Source of the DNA: Actinobacteria bacterium OK074
GTDB taxonomy: Bacteria > Actinomycetota > Actinomycetes > Streptomycetales > Streptomycetaceae
DNA: 64,000 nt
Direction: 5' to 3'
Assembly (NCBI GenBank): GCA_001298575.1
Contig: LJCV01000263.1
Span: forward strand, 62,001-126,000
A program made the translations under genes and the position numbers. How positions within the stretch are numbered: position 1 is the first letter of the stretch; every line of letters starts with the position of its first letter. A model generated the notes under the pieces. The model was not told where the DNA came from. It saw nothing but the letters and a program-made list of their open reading frames with translations, and made no database searches. Below are positions 34,883-43,360 of this stretch, one piece after another.

Positions 34883-35334
34883 CGTGCGGGGCGCTCGTAG
34901 GCGTGCGGGCGGCCGGAGTCGTGGGCGCCGCTGCGGCGGATGAAGGTCATGGCGCGGGTGCGCAGCCGCCAGCCCTCGGCCGTGCGCGCGTAGGTGTCGT
35001 TGTAGTAGCCGATGCGCATCTCGTGCGTGGCCTGTTCGACGAAGCACAGCGGCTGGGTGCCGGTCGCGGTGTCGCCCGCGAGGTCGATCGCCGGGGTGCC
35101 CGTGAGGAACAGGCCCTTGGGGGCCGCCGCGACCAGCGCCGGGAACTCGTCGAGGGGATAGGTGTCGCCGAAGGCGCTGTAGGTGCCGTCCGGGGTGAAG
35201 ACGGCGATCACCCCCTCGATGTCGCCCCGGGTGATGTGCACCGCATAGCGGGCCAGCAGCTGCTGGATCTCCATCAGGTCGTCGGTCAGCTCGCCAGTGG
35301 ACAAGGACTCTCCGCCCTTCGCCGGGCTTGTCAC
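34879..35334 (-). CDS. NTF2-like (SnoaL-type) family protein
   Basis: About 151 residues, mostly one cone-shaped NTF2-like domain: MEIQQLLARYAVHITRGDIEGVIAVFTPDGTYSAFG, then GYYNDTYARTAEGWRLRTRAMTFIRR. Members act as small isomerases, dehydratases or binding proteins. First gene of an operon with both acyl-CoA dehydrogenase subunits. The start is uncertain: GTG 35334 has no clear binding site, while a TTG at 35304 lies just after GGCGGAGAG. Confidence 0.75.
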   Translation of the reverse strand: MTSPAKGGESLSTGELTDDLMEIQQLLARYAVHITRGDIEGVIAVFTPDGTYSAFGDTYPLDEFPALVAAAPKGLFLTGTPAIDLAGDTATGTQPLCFVEQATHEMRIGYYNDTYARTAEGWRLRTRAMTFIRRSGAHDSGRPHAYERPAR

Positions 35335-35374
35335 CGAGTGGATCCGGAGTGCATCCGGAGGGCTTCACTCAGGT

Positions 35375-35389
35375 GAGAATGCCATTCTC
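35375..35389. promoter_or_regulatory. Palindromic operator 3 of the catabolic island
   Basis: GAGAAT-GCC-ATTCTC is a perfect 15-nt palindrome, the same core as at 27799. It lies between the NTF2-like gene (minus) and the transporter operon (plus). A weaker TTCTC-N7-GAGAA follows at 35455-35471, closer to the transporter. Confidence 0.7.
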
Positions 35390-35581
35390 TTAGGTGATTG
35401 GCAGGTTTCCACGGAGGGGGAGGCAGCGTCAACAACCTTTGTCCGAATGGTTGATTCTCCGTGGATGAGAAGCTAGTTTCCGCAGCGGGAGAAGGTGGAA
35501 CTTCGACAGTTTCCGGCCACTCCCACGGCACGCACGAGACGCTGTCGCCGAACCCGGCGCGCGCCTGAGCGACGGAGGACC

Positions 35582-37696
35582 ATGGACCAGTTCCTCACCT
35601 TCGGGATCGTGGGCCTGAGCACCGCCGCGATCTACGCGGTGATCGGCAGCGGTCTGGTGCTGACGTACACCACCACCGGAGTCTTCAATTTCGCCCACGG
35701 CGCGGCCGGCATGCTGGCGGCCTTCACCTACTGGCAGTTGACCGTCGGCTGGGGCATGCCGGTCTGGCTGGCCCTGCTGCTGACCCTGTTCGTGCTCGCG
35801 CCCGGCTTCGGGCTCGCCGTCGAACGCTTCGTGCTGCGGCCCGTGCAGGCCCTCGGCGAGGCCGAACGGCTGGTGACGACCGTCGCCCTGCTGAGCGGGC
35901 TCATCGCCGCCGCCCGCTGGATCTGGGACCCGAACGTGGCCCGGCCGCTGCCGACGTTCTTCGCCGGCCGTAAACCCATCCACCTCGGCCCGGCCACCAT
36001 CACCTGGCACCAGGCCCTCACCATGATCGTCGCCGTCCTGGTCGCCGTCGGCCTGCGCATCCTGCTCTACCGCACCCGCCGCGGCGCCCAGATGCGCGCC
36101 GCCGTCGACGACCGCGCCCTGGTCGGACTCACCGGCGCCGACCCGGTCCGGGCGGGCAAACTCGCCTGGATCCTCGGCACCCAGCTCGCCGCGCTCGGCG
36201 GCATCCTCATCGCGCCGACCATCACCCTCGACGCCGCCCAGCTCTCCCTGCTGATCGTCAGCGCCTACACTGCGGCCGTCTTCGGCAGGCTGCGCAGCCT
36301 GCCGCTGACCTTCGTCGGCGCGATCGTCGTCGGCTGCATGGAGAGCTACCTCACCGGCTACCTCCCGCAGAACCAGTACCTGCCCGGACTGCGCCTGGCC
36401 GCCCCCGCGCTGCTGCTCCTGCTCGCGCTGCTGGTCTTCCCGCACCGGCGGCTGCGCGGCCGTGAACGCCGCCTGGCCCGGGTGCCGGTGCCGTCCGCCC
36501 GCGGCACCCTGGTGTTCGCCGCGGCCATCGTCGCCTTCGGGCTGGTCCTCGGCACCCTCCTGGACGCCGACCAACTCGTCACCTACGGGCCGGTGTTCTC
36601 GCTCGGCGTGGTGGCGCTGTCGTACGTGCCGCTGACCGGGTACGCCGGACAGGTCTCGCTGTGCCAGCTGAGCATGGCGGGCATCGGGGCCGTCGTGTGG
36701 GGGCACCTCGGTACCCACGGCGGGCTGTGGGCGCTGCTCGCCACGATGGCCGTCACCGGGGTCGCCGGGGCGCTGGTCGCGCTGCCCGCGCTGCGGCTGT
36801 CCGGGGTGTATCTCGCCCTGGGGACGGCCGCGTTCGCGGTGGTGCTCGACCGGTGGATCTTCACCCTGCCCACGGTCCACGTCCTCGGACTGAACCTCTC
36901 CTTCTTCGACCAGGGCTCGGTGAACGCCGTCGGCCCCGACCTCTTCGGTTGGCACCTCGACGACGGGCGGGAGCTGATGGTCTTCGCCGCCGTGTGCCTC
37001 GCGCTCGCCTCCATCGGCGTGGCCGCGCTGCGCCGCAGCCGGTTCGGGCGGCGGCTGATCGCGCTGCGCGACAGCGAGGCCGGATACGCCACCCTCGGCG
37101 GCAACCTGCTGGTCGCCAAGGTCGCCGTGTTCGCGCTGGCCTCCGGCATCGCCGGGCTCGGCGGCGCGCTGTACGGCATGCAGCTCAACTCCGTCACCGC
37201 CGACCAGTTCAGCCTTGTCAACGGGCTGCCCATCTTCCTCGTCGCCGTCGTCGGCGGGCTCGGCGCGGTCGGCGGCGGCCTGTTCACCGGCACCGCGTAC
37301 GTGGCGCCCACCAACGCCCTGGTCGCGATTGCCCCCGGCACCCAGAACCTGGTCGCGCTGCTGCCCGGCCTCGCCGGCATCGGCCTGGGCCACAACCCCG
37401 ACGGCGTCGTCCCCCGCTTCCGCGACGACTGGGCGCCGCTGGCCCGCGACCGCATCGCCCTCCCCCTCCTGCTCGCCACCCTGGCCCTGGCCTGGCTGCT
37501 CCGCTACGAGGACACCATCAACGACTGGACGTTCTACGGCGGTTGCCTGCTCCTCGCGTTCGCGCTGCGCGGCTGGGCGAGCGCGAGGCAGGCCGCCCCC
37601 GCCGTACCGGAGATACCCGTCGAGTGGTGGGGCGTGCGGCGCCCCTGGCGGCACGAGGACGGGGAGGTGCTGGCCCGTGGAGTCGCTGCGCGTTAG
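35582..37696 (+). CDS. Branched-chain-amino-acid-type ABC permease, LivH-LivM fusion
   Basis: A 704-residue membrane protein joining both permeases of a HAAT-family importer. Residues 1-290 are LivH-like (GLSTAAIYAVIGSGLVLTYTTTGVFNFAHGAAGMLAA), and from about 320 LivM-like (YVPLTGYAGQVSLCQLSMAGIGAVVWGHLG, RDSEAGYATLGGNLLVAKVAVFALASGIAGLGGALYG). About 16 hydrophobic segments. ATG 35582 has GGAGG. A hydrophilic tail after residue 670 ends at the ATPase start, with which it overlaps by 20 nt. Its place in the regulon suggests import of the island's substrate, likely a carboxylic acid, rather than amino acids. Confidence 0.88.
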   Translation: MDQFLTFGIVGLSTAAIYAVIGSGLVLTYTTTGVFNFAHGAAGMLAAFTYWQLTVGWGMPVWLALLLTLFVLAPGFGLAVERFVLRPVQALGEAERLVTTVALLSGLIAAARWIWDPNVARPLPTFFAGRKPIHLGPATITWHQALTMIVAVLVAVGLRILLYRTRRGAQMRAAVDDRALVGLTGADPVRAGKLAWILGTQLAALGGILIAPTITLDAAQLSLLIVSAYTAAVFGRLRSLPLTFVGAIVVGCMESYLTGYLPQNQYLPGLRLAAPALLLLLALLVFPHRRLRGRERRLARVPVPSARGTLVFAAAIVAFGLVLGTLLDADQLVTYGPVFSLGVVALSYVPLTGYAGQVSLCQLSMAGIGAVVWGHLGTHGGLWALLATMAVTGVAGALVALPALRLSGVYLALGTAAFAVVLDRWIFTLPTVHVLGLNLSFFDQGSVNAVGPDLFGWHLDDGRELMVFAAVCLALASIGVAALRRSRFGRRLIALRDSEAGYATLGGNLLVAKVAVFALASGIAGLGGALYGMQLNSVTADQFSLVNGLPIFLVAVVGGLGAVGGGLFTGTAYVAPTNALVAIAPGTQNLVALLPGLAGIGLGHNPDGVVPRFRDDWAPLARDRIALPLLLATLALAWLLRYEDTINDWTFYGGCLLLAFALRGWASARQAAPAVPEIPVEWWGVRRPWRHEDGEVLARGVAAR

Positions 37697-38387
37697 TGGA
37701 GTGACCGTCTCCTTCGGCGGCAACCGCGCCCTGGACGGCGTGGAGTTGACGGCCGAGCGGGGAAAGGTCACCGGACTGATCGGACCCAACGGGGCCGGAA
37801 AGAGCACCCTGTTCGACGTGGCCTCCGGGCTGCGCAGACCCTCGTCCGGCCGCGTCTACCTCGACGGCCGCGACGTCACCCGCGCCCGCCCCTCGGCGCG
37901 CGCCCGGCAGGGCCTGGCCCGCACCTTCCAGCGGCTCGAACTGTTCGGCCGGCTCAGCGTGCGCGACAACCTCCTCGTCGCCGCCGAACTCGGCCCCGAA
38001 CGCCACCGCGCCGACCGGGCCGTGGCCGCCATCCTCGACCGCATCGGCCTGACCGGGCACGCCGACACCTCGCCCGACGCCCTGCCCACCGGCGTCGGCC
38101 GCCTCGTCGAGGTCGGCCGGGCGCTCGCCATCCGGCCCAAGGTCCTCCTGCTCGACGAACCCGCCGCCGGACAGGACGCCGAGGAGACCGAACGCTTCGC
38201 GGACCTCCTGCGCGACCTCGCCGGCGACGGCACCGCCGTGGTCCTGGTCGAACACGACATGAGCCTCGTCATGAGCGTCTGCGACGAGGTCCACGTCCTC
38301 GACCTCGGCAAGATCATCGCCGTAGGACCGCCCGACGTCATCCGCAACGACGAGACCGTACTGGCCGCCTACCTGGGGGACGCGTGA
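37677..38387 (+). CDS. ABC transporter ATP-binding protein (LivG-like)
   Basis: A 236-residue ATPase. Walker A GPNGAGKST at about 35-43, Q-loop ARTFQRLELFGRLSV typical of LivG, Walker B VLLLDEPAAG. The signature region reads LPTGVGRLVEVGRALA instead of the usual LS-GGQ-x-R motif, with T-G-V-G in its place. It ends 4 nt into LivF. Pairs with the next ATPase on the fused permease. Confidence 0.88.
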   Translation: MESLRVSGVTVSFGGNRALDGVELTAERGKVTGLIGPNGAGKSTLFDVASGLRRPSSGRVYLDGRDVTRARPSARARQGLARTFQRLELFGRLSVRDNLLVAAELGPERHRADRAVAAILDRIGLTGHADTSPDALPTGVGRLVEVGRALAIRPKVLLLDEPAAGQDAEETERFADLLRDLAGDGTAVVLVEHDMSLVMSVCDEVHVLDLGKIIAVGPPDVIRNDETVLAAYLGDA

Positions 38388-39091
38388 GCGCACTGCTCGA
38401 ACTGCGGGGCGTCCGCGCCGCCTACGACCGCATCACCGTCCTGCACGGCGTCGACCTCGCCGTCGCCCCCGGCCAGGTGATCGCCCTGCTCGGCCCGAAC
38501 GGCGCCGGGAAGACCACCACGCTGAAGGTCGCGGCCGGCATCCACCCGGCCGCCTCCGGCCAACTCCTGCTCGGCGGGCGGGACATGACCGGCGCCGAGC
38601 CGCGCGCCCTGGCCCGTGCCGGAGTGTGCCTCATCCCCGAGGGGCGCGGTGTCTTCCCCAACCTGTCGGTGCGCGACAACCTCCTGATGATGACCTTCAC
38701 CGGCCGCAGCCGCGCCGAGATCGAAGAGATCGCCTTCTCCCGCTTCCCCGTCCTCGCCCACCGCGCGAACCAGGCCGCGGGCACCCTGTCCGGCGGCGAA
38801 CAGCAGATGCTCGCCCTGGCCCGGGGCCTGCCCACCGACCCCGCCGTCCTGCTGCTCGACGAACTCTCCATGGGCCTGGCCCCGTTGGTCGTCGCCAAGC
38901 TGTACGAACAGGTCGCCGAGATCGCCCGGCAGGGCGTCGCCGTCCTGGTCGTCGAGCAGTTCGCGGCGGCCGTCCTCGACATCGCCGACCACGCCGCCGT
39001 CCTCGTACGCGGCCGGGTCGAACGGCAGGGCCACCCCGACGACGGGTTGCGCGCCGAACTGTCCGCCCTCTACCTGGGGAGTTCCACATGA
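38384..39091 (+). CDS. ABC transporter ATP-binding protein (LivF-like)
   Basis: A 235-residue ATPase with Walker A GPNGAGKTT, CLIPEGRGVFPNLSVRDNL (LivF hallmark), intact signature LSGGEQQMLALARGL and Walker B VLLLDELSMGLAP. GTG start overlaps the LivG-like stop. Second nucleotide-binding subunit of the same importer. Confidence 0.92.
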   Translation: MSALLELRGVRAAYDRITVLHGVDLAVAPGQVIALLGPNGAGKTTTLKVAAGIHPAASGQLLLGGRDMTGAEPRALARAGVCLIPEGRGVFPNLSVRDNLLMMTFTGRSRAEIEEIAFSRFPVLAHRANQAAGTLSGGEQQMLALARGLPTDPAVLLLDELSMGLAPLVVAKLYEQVAEIARQGVAVLVVEQFAAAVLDIADHAAVLVRGRVERQGHPDDGLRAELSALYLGSST

Positions 39092-39534
39092 CGTCCTCCG
39101 AGACGCGCGCGGACCGCTTCGTCCGCGAGCTGGCCGCCCTGAAGATCCCGGACCCCGCCGCCGGCCGCAACGGCCTGTGGCTGCGGCTGGGCGCCGTCCT
39201 GATGGCCGCGGGACTCGTCCTCGGCGTGTCCGCCTACCTGGTCTCGCACGACACCAGCGACCCGCTCGTCCAGAACGACGCCCTCACGATCGGGCTCGCC
39301 GCCGTCGCCGCGAGCGTGGTGGGCGCCGCGCTCTTCCTGCGGTACTCCCTGACCGCGTTCCTGCGGTTCTGGATGGCCCGCCAGTCCTACGACCTCAACC
39401 TCCTCGCCGACCGGCTGACCGCCGACCGCCTGCTCGACCAGGGCGAACCCCTCCTCGACGGAGGCGACCGTCTGCTCGACGAAAGGGACCTGCACCATGA
39501 CCACCGCACCGGCACCGACGCCGCGCCCCGGTGA
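39088..39534 (+). CDS. Small two-helix membrane protein of the transporter operon
   Basis: A 148-residue protein I do not recognise. Two hydrophobic segments (about 31-53, LGAVLMAAGLVLGVSAYLV, and 66-90, LTIGLAAVAASVVGAALFL) are followed by a charged tail with Leu-Asp repeats (LNLLADRLTADRLLDQGEPLLDGG). ATGA overlap with LivF places it firmly in the operon. It may be an accessory subunit of the importer. Confidence 0.7.
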   Translation: MTSSETRADRFVRELAALKIPDPAAGRNGLWLRLGAVLMAAGLVLGVSAYLVSHDTSDPLVQNDALTIGLAAVAASVVGAALFLRYSLTAFLRFWMARQSYDLNLLADRLTADRLLDQGEPLLDGGDRLLDERDLHHDHRTGTDAAPR

Positions 39535-39814
39535 CCAACTCGCCAGCGCCGTCTGCACCACCCGGGTGATCGTCGTCCGCGCGCCCGCCGACGGCACCTC
39601 GGCCCTCACCTGCGGCGGCAGCCCCATGCTGCCCGCGCCCGCCGGGAAACCGGCCGCGCCCGCCCGAGCCGCCGCCACGCTGATCGGCAAACGGTACGTC
39701 GACGCCACCGGGACGCTCGAAGTGCTGTGCACCTCCTCGGGGGCGGGCGAACTCGGCTGCGACGGGACCCCGATGACCCTGAAGACGGCCAAGCCGCTGC
39801 CGGCGTCCGACTGA
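39497..39814 (+). CDS. Small cysteine-motif protein of the transporter operon
   Basis: A 105-residue protein with no recognised family. It has two similar halves: Cys20 then C39-GGSPM, and Cys78 then C88-DGTPM. The G-x-L-x-C-x-G-x-P-M ending recalls desulforedoxin and related zinc/iron ribbons (C-C-G-x-P-M), but with one Cys of each pair lost. It overlaps the preceding membrane-protein gene by 38 bp in another frame and precedes the crotonase by 22 bp. A metal-binding or redox role is speculative. Confidence 0.65.
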   Translation: MTTAPAPTPRPGDQLASAVCTTRVIVVRAPADGTSALTCGGSPMLPAPAGKPAAPARAAATLIGKRYVDATGTLEVLCTSSGAGELGCDGTPMTLKTAKPLPASD

Positions 39815-39836
39815 CCCGAGAGTGAAGGAAAGCCTG

Positions 39837-40565
39837 ATGAGCGACCTGGTCCTCACCGAACGGTTCGCGAACGTCCTCGTGGTCACGCTGAACCGGCCAG
39901 AGGTCCGAAACGCCCTCAACACACCGCTGATCGACGACCTGTCGGAAACCCTGCGGGAGGCGGACGCCGACCCGGCGGTCCGCGCGATCGTCCTCACCGG
40001 GGCCGGTCAGGTCTTCTGCTCCGGCATGGACCTGAAGGCGTTCGCGAAGGGCGGCGGCCGGTTCGACGGCCTGGTGTGGTTCTTCAAGGAGGGCGTCGCC
40101 ACCCCCGTGATCGCCGCCCTCAACGGCTCCGCCCTGGCCGGCGGCTTCGAACTCGTCCTCGCCTGCGACCTGGTCGTCGCCGCCGAGGACGCGAAACTCG
40201 GCATCGCCGAGGTCAAACGGGGCCTGTTCGCGGCCGGCGGTGGCACCACGCTCGCCGACCGGGTGCCGCTGTCCGTCGCCCTGGAGATGGGTCTCACCGG
40301 CGAACCGATCACCGCCGCGTACGCGCGGGAGATCGGCCTGGTCAACCGCGCCGTACCGGCCGAGCTGGTGCTGTCGGAGGCGCTGACCCTGGCCGAACGG
40401 ATCGCCGCGAACGGCCCGTTGGGCGTCGCCATGTCCAAGAAGCTGATACGGGAACGCCGTTGGCCCGAGGCGGAGGAGGTGGCCCAGGTGTTCCGCAGCA
40501 AGGACGCGGCGGAGGGGGCGCGCGCCTTCGCGGAGCGGCGGGGGCCGGTGTGGACGGGGGCGTGA
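39837..40565 (+). CDS. Enoyl-CoA hydratase/isomerase (crotonase) family protein
   Basis: A 242-residue crotonase, the hydration step of beta-oxidation. GAGQVFCSGMDLKAFA forms the first oxyanion half; ALNGSALAGGFELVLACDLVVAAEDAKLGIAEVKRGLFAAGG the second with a Glu in the catalytic region. ATG 39837 follows AAGGAAAG. Last gene of the transporter operon. It could alternatively serve the phenylacetate pathway, whose operon starts 176 bp later under its own promoter. Confidence 0.9.
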   Translation: MSDLVLTERFANVLVVTLNRPEVRNALNTPLIDDLSETLREADADPAVRAIVLTGAGQVFCSGMDLKAFAKGGGRFDGLVWFFKEGVATPVIAALNGSALAGGFELVLACDLVVAAEDAKLGIAEVKRGLFAAGGGTTLADRVPLSVALEMGLTGEPITAAYAREIGLVNRAVPAELVLSEALTLAERIAANGPLGVAMSKKLIRERRWPEAEEVAQVFRSKDAAEGARAFAERRGPVWTGA

Positions 40566-40675
40566 GCGGGCGCCTGTCGTAGCCCGTCGTGGGGGAGGGG
40601 ATGGCGTCGGCCGGGGTCCGGTCGGCGCCCTTCGTGTGCGGTGCGGGACAGGGGCGCGGCGCTCCGGGCGGGGGC

Positions 40676-40725
40676 TTGCCCGGTCGCCGGAAACACGTCA
40701 CACTGGTACCGAACGAATGGTCGGT
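40676..40725 (+). promoter_or_regulatory. paa promoter with TetR-type operator
   Basis: TTGCCC (40676-40681) and CACACT (40699-40704) are 17 bp apart and form a plausible promoter. The palindrome ACCGAACGAATGGTCGGT (40708-40725, arms ACCGA/TCGGT) sits on the start point, 17 bp before the paaA ATG. A repressor of TetR size bound there would block transcription; no matching regulator gene is in the window. Confidence 0.55.
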
Positions 40726-40741
40726 TGGGAAGCTGGTATCG

Positions 40742-41713
40742 ATGACCACGACACACGCCGCCGAGGCGCCCGCGGCGGAGCCGCCGCTCCAGGCGTACTT
40801 CGACGCGACCATCGCGCGCGACCAGCGGATCGAGCCGCGCGACTGGATGCCGGAGGGCTACCGGGCGACGCTGATCCGGCAGATCGCCCAGCACGCGCAC
40901 TCGGAGATCATCGGCATGCAGCCCGAGGGCGAGTGGATCACCCGGGCACCGTCCCTGCGCCGCAAGGCCATCCTGTTCGCGAAGGTCCAGGACGAGGCCG
41001 GGCACGGCCTGTACCTGTACTCGGCGGCCGAGACGCTCGGCGCCGACCGCGCGGACCTCACCGAGCGGCTGATCGAGGGCCGCCAGAAGTACTCGTCGAT
41101 CTTCAACTACCCGACCCCGAGCTTCGCCGACGTCGGCGTGATCGGCTGGTTCGTGGACGGCGCCGCGATCTGCAACCAGGTGCCGCTGTGCCGGTCCTCC
41201 TACGGGCCCTACGCGCGCGCGATGGTGCGGATCTGCAAGGAGGAGTCCTTCCACCAACGGCAGGGCTACGAACTGCTGTTGACGATGATGCGCGGCACGA
41301 AGGAACAGCGGGAGATGGTGCAGGACGCGGTGGACCGCTGGTGGTGGCCGTCGCTGATGATGTTCGGCCCGCCCGACGGCGACTCGCCCAACTCGGCCCG
41401 CTCCATGGCCTGGAAGATCAAGCGGCACAGCAACGACGAGTTGCGCCAGCGCTTCGTCGACATGACCGTCCCCCAGGCCGAGAAGCTCCAAGTCACGCTC
41501 CCCGACCCGGAGTTGCGCTGGAACGAGGAGCGCGGTCAACACGACTTCGGCACCCCGGACTGGTCCGAGTTGAAGCGGGTGATCGGCGGCGACGGCCCCT
41601 GCAACGACCGGCGCGTGGAACGCCGTCGCTCCGCGCACGAGGACGGCGCCTGGGTACGGGAGGCCGCCACCGCGCACGCGGCCAAGCGGGCGGCACGGGA
41701 GGCCGTGGCATGA
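40742..41713 (+). CDS. paaA: Phenylacetyl-CoA epoxidase catalytic subunit PaaA
   Basis: A 323-residue di-iron monooxygenase subunit that converts phenylacetyl-CoA to the ring 1,2-epoxide. Carboxylate and His ligands are visible in HAHSEIIGMQPEGEW, KVQDEAGHGLYLYSAAE and ICKEESFHQRQGYELL, with the family WWWPSLMMFGPPD near residue 202. ATG 40742 after GGGAAG; frames upstream of it show no similarity. First gene of paaABCDE, ATGA overlap with paaB. Confidence 0.96.
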   Translation: MTTTHAAEAPAAEPPLQAYFDATIARDQRIEPRDWMPEGYRATLIRQIAQHAHSEIIGMQPEGEWITRAPSLRRKAILFAKVQDEAGHGLYLYSAAETLGADRADLTERLIEGRQKYSSIFNYPTPSFADVGVIGWFVDGAAICNQVPLCRSSYGPYARAMVRICKEESFHQRQGYELLLTMMRGTKEQREMVQDAVDRWWWPSLMMFGPPDGDSPNSARSMAWKIKRHSNDELRQRFVDMTVPQAEKLQVTLPDPELRWNEERGQHDFGTPDWSELKRVIGGDGPCNDRRVERRRSAHEDGAWVREAATAHAAKRAAREAVA

Positions 41714-42006
41714 GCGGAGCAACCCGGGGCGACTGGCCGCTGTACGAGGTCTTCGTGCGCGGCAAGCGCGGCCTCAACCACGTCCACGTCGGCTCGCTGC
41801 ACGCCGCCGACGACGCCATGGCGCTCACCCACGCGCGCGACCTGTACACCCGGCGCAACGAGGGCGTCTCGATCTGGGTGGTCCGCTCGGAGCACATCGC
41901 GGCCTCCACCCGCGACGAGAAGGACCCGTTCTTCGCGCCGAGCGCCGACAAGGTCTACCGCCACCCGACCTTCTACGACATCCCCGACGACGTCCCGCAC
42001 ATCTGA
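41710..42006 (+). CDS. paaB: Phenylacetyl-CoA epoxidase subunit PaaB
   Basis: A 98-residue small subunit bridging the PaaA-PaaC dimers. WPLYEVFVRGKRGLNHVHVGSLHAAD and YTRRNEGVSIWVV are diagnostic. Full length for the family. ATG overlaps the paaA stop. Confidence 0.96.
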   Translation: MSGATRGDWPLYEVFVRGKRGLNHVHVGSLHAADDAMALTHARDLYTRRNEGVSIWVVRSEHIAASTRDEKDPFFAPSADKVYRHPTFYDIPDDVPHI

Positions 42007-42017
42007 GGAGCCGGAGC

Positions 42018-42851
42018 ATGGAGCAGGGCGCGGACCACGTCTACCTCACCCTGGCCGAGGGGCACGAGGACGACGCCCGCTGGGCGTACGGCACCGGCTT
42101 CGAGGACCCCCTGCACGGCGTGGACACCACCGTGCCCGAGGGCCTCGACACCGCCGTGCTCGCCGCGGACTGCGTGGCCCTCGCCGACGACGCCCTCGTC
42201 CAGGCCCAGCGCCTCGCCGAGTGGCTCACCCGCGCCCCCGAGCTGGAGGAGGAGGTCGCCCTCGCCAACATCGGGCTCGACCTGCTCGGCCAGGCCCGCC
42301 TGCTCTACTCCCGCGCCGGGCAGGCGGACGGCACCGGCCGGGGCGAGGACGCGTACGCCTACTTCCGCGACGCGGCCGACTTCCGCAACGTCCGCCTGGC
42401 CGAACTCCCGCGCGGGGACTTCGCGTTCACCGTCGTACGGCTGCTGGTGCTGGCCACCTGGCGGCTCGCGCACTTCGAGCGGCTGGCCGCGCACCCCGAC
42501 CCGGTGCTCGCCGCGATCACCGCGAAGGGCGCCAAGGAACTGGCGTACCACCGCCAGTACGCGGCCGAGTGGGCGGTACGGCTCGGCGACGGCACCGACG
42601 AGTCGCACCGCCGGATGCGCCGGGCGCTGGAACAAGTGGCCCCGTACCTCGGCGAGTTGTTCACGGCGTACGACGTACGGGACGACGTGGTCGGCGTGTT
42701 GCGCCAGGTCACCGAGGCGGCCGGACTGCCCCTGCCCGGGTACCGGCCGCTGTCCGGGGCCGGCCGCGCCGGCGACCACACCGAGCATCTCGCCCCGCTG
42801 ATCGCCGAGTTGCAGAGCGTGGCCCGGGCACACCCGGAGGCGACATGGTGA
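42018..42851 (+). CDS. paaC: Phenylacetyl-CoA epoxidase structural subunit PaaC
   Basis: A 277-residue ferritin-like partner of PaaA that lacks the complete iron site and supports its fold. LADDALVQAQRLAEWLTRAPELEEEVALANIGLDLLGQARLLY, then DFRNVRLAELPRGDFAFTVVRLL, is typical. ATG 42018 after GGAGCCGGAG; 11 bp after paaB. Confidence 0.95.
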   Translation: MEQGADHVYLTLAEGHEDDARWAYGTGFEDPLHGVDTTVPEGLDTAVLAADCVALADDALVQAQRLAEWLTRAPELEEEVALANIGLDLLGQARLLYSRAGQADGTGRGEDAYAYFRDAADFRNVRLAELPRGDFAFTVVRLLVLATWRLAHFERLAAHPDPVLAAITAKGAKELAYHRQYAAEWAVRLGDGTDESHRRMRRALEQVAPYLGELFTAYDVRDDVVGVLRQVTEAAGLPLPGYRPLSGAGRAGDHTEHLAPLIAELQSVARAHPEATW

Positions 42852-43360
42852 CGGCAGGGACGGATCCGGCGCTCGTACGGCACGCCCGGCGCGTCGCCGA
42901 ACAGGTGCCGGACCCCGAACTGCCCATGCTCACCCTCGCCGACCTCGGCGTCCTGCGCGCGGTCGAGGTGGGCGCCGACGGGACGGTGACCGCGAGCCTG
43001 ACCCCGACCTACTCGGGCTGCCCGGCCCTGGCCGAGATGCGCGCGGACGTGGCGGCGCGGCTGCGGGCGGCCGGGTACGCGCGCGTGGAGATCCGCACGG
43101 TCCTCGACCCGCCGTGGACCAGCGACTGGATCACCGACTTGGGCCGCCGCAAACTCGCCGACCACGGCATCGCCCCACCGGGCCCGGCACCCCGCGGCCC
43201 GGTCCCGCTCCGCCTGTCACCCACCCGGCAGACCGTCCCCTGCCCCCGCTGCGGTTCGGCGGACACGGAGGAGACCTCCCGCTTCGCCGCCACCTCCTGC
43301 AAGGCGCTGTGGCGCTGCCGGGCCTGCCGGGAGCCGTTCGAGTACGTCAAGGAGATCTGA
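42845..43360 (+). CDS. paaD: PaaD, iron-sulfur maturation protein of the epoxidase
   Basis: A 171-residue DUF59/MIP18-type protein needed to mature the epoxidase, probably by FeS insertion into PaaE. PDPELPMLTLADLGVLRAVEV and TPTYSGCPALAEMR with the conserved Cys, and a C-terminal zinc ribbon (CPRCGS, WRCRACREPFEYVKEI). It overlaps paaC by 7 nt; GTG 42848 is an alternative start. Confidence 0.95.
   Translation: MVTAGTDPALVRHARRVAEQVPDPELPMLTLADLGVLRAVEVGADGTVTASLTPTYSGCPALAEMRADVAARLRAAGYARVEIRTVLDPPWTSDWITDLGRRKLADHGIAPPGPAPRGPVPLRLSPTRQTVPCPRCGSADTEETSRFAATSCKALWRCRACREPFEYVKEI

Noticed and set aside
35455..35471. TTCTC-N7-GAGAA as a fourth copy of the island operator
   Set aside because: Orientation of the arms and spacing differ from GAGAAT-N3-ATTCTC; kept only as a weak neighbour of operator 3.
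35429..37807. Long open frame opposite the Liv-type permease
   Set aside because: Glu/Gly/Arg-rich shadow; the sense strand has ordered membrane segments and permease motifs.
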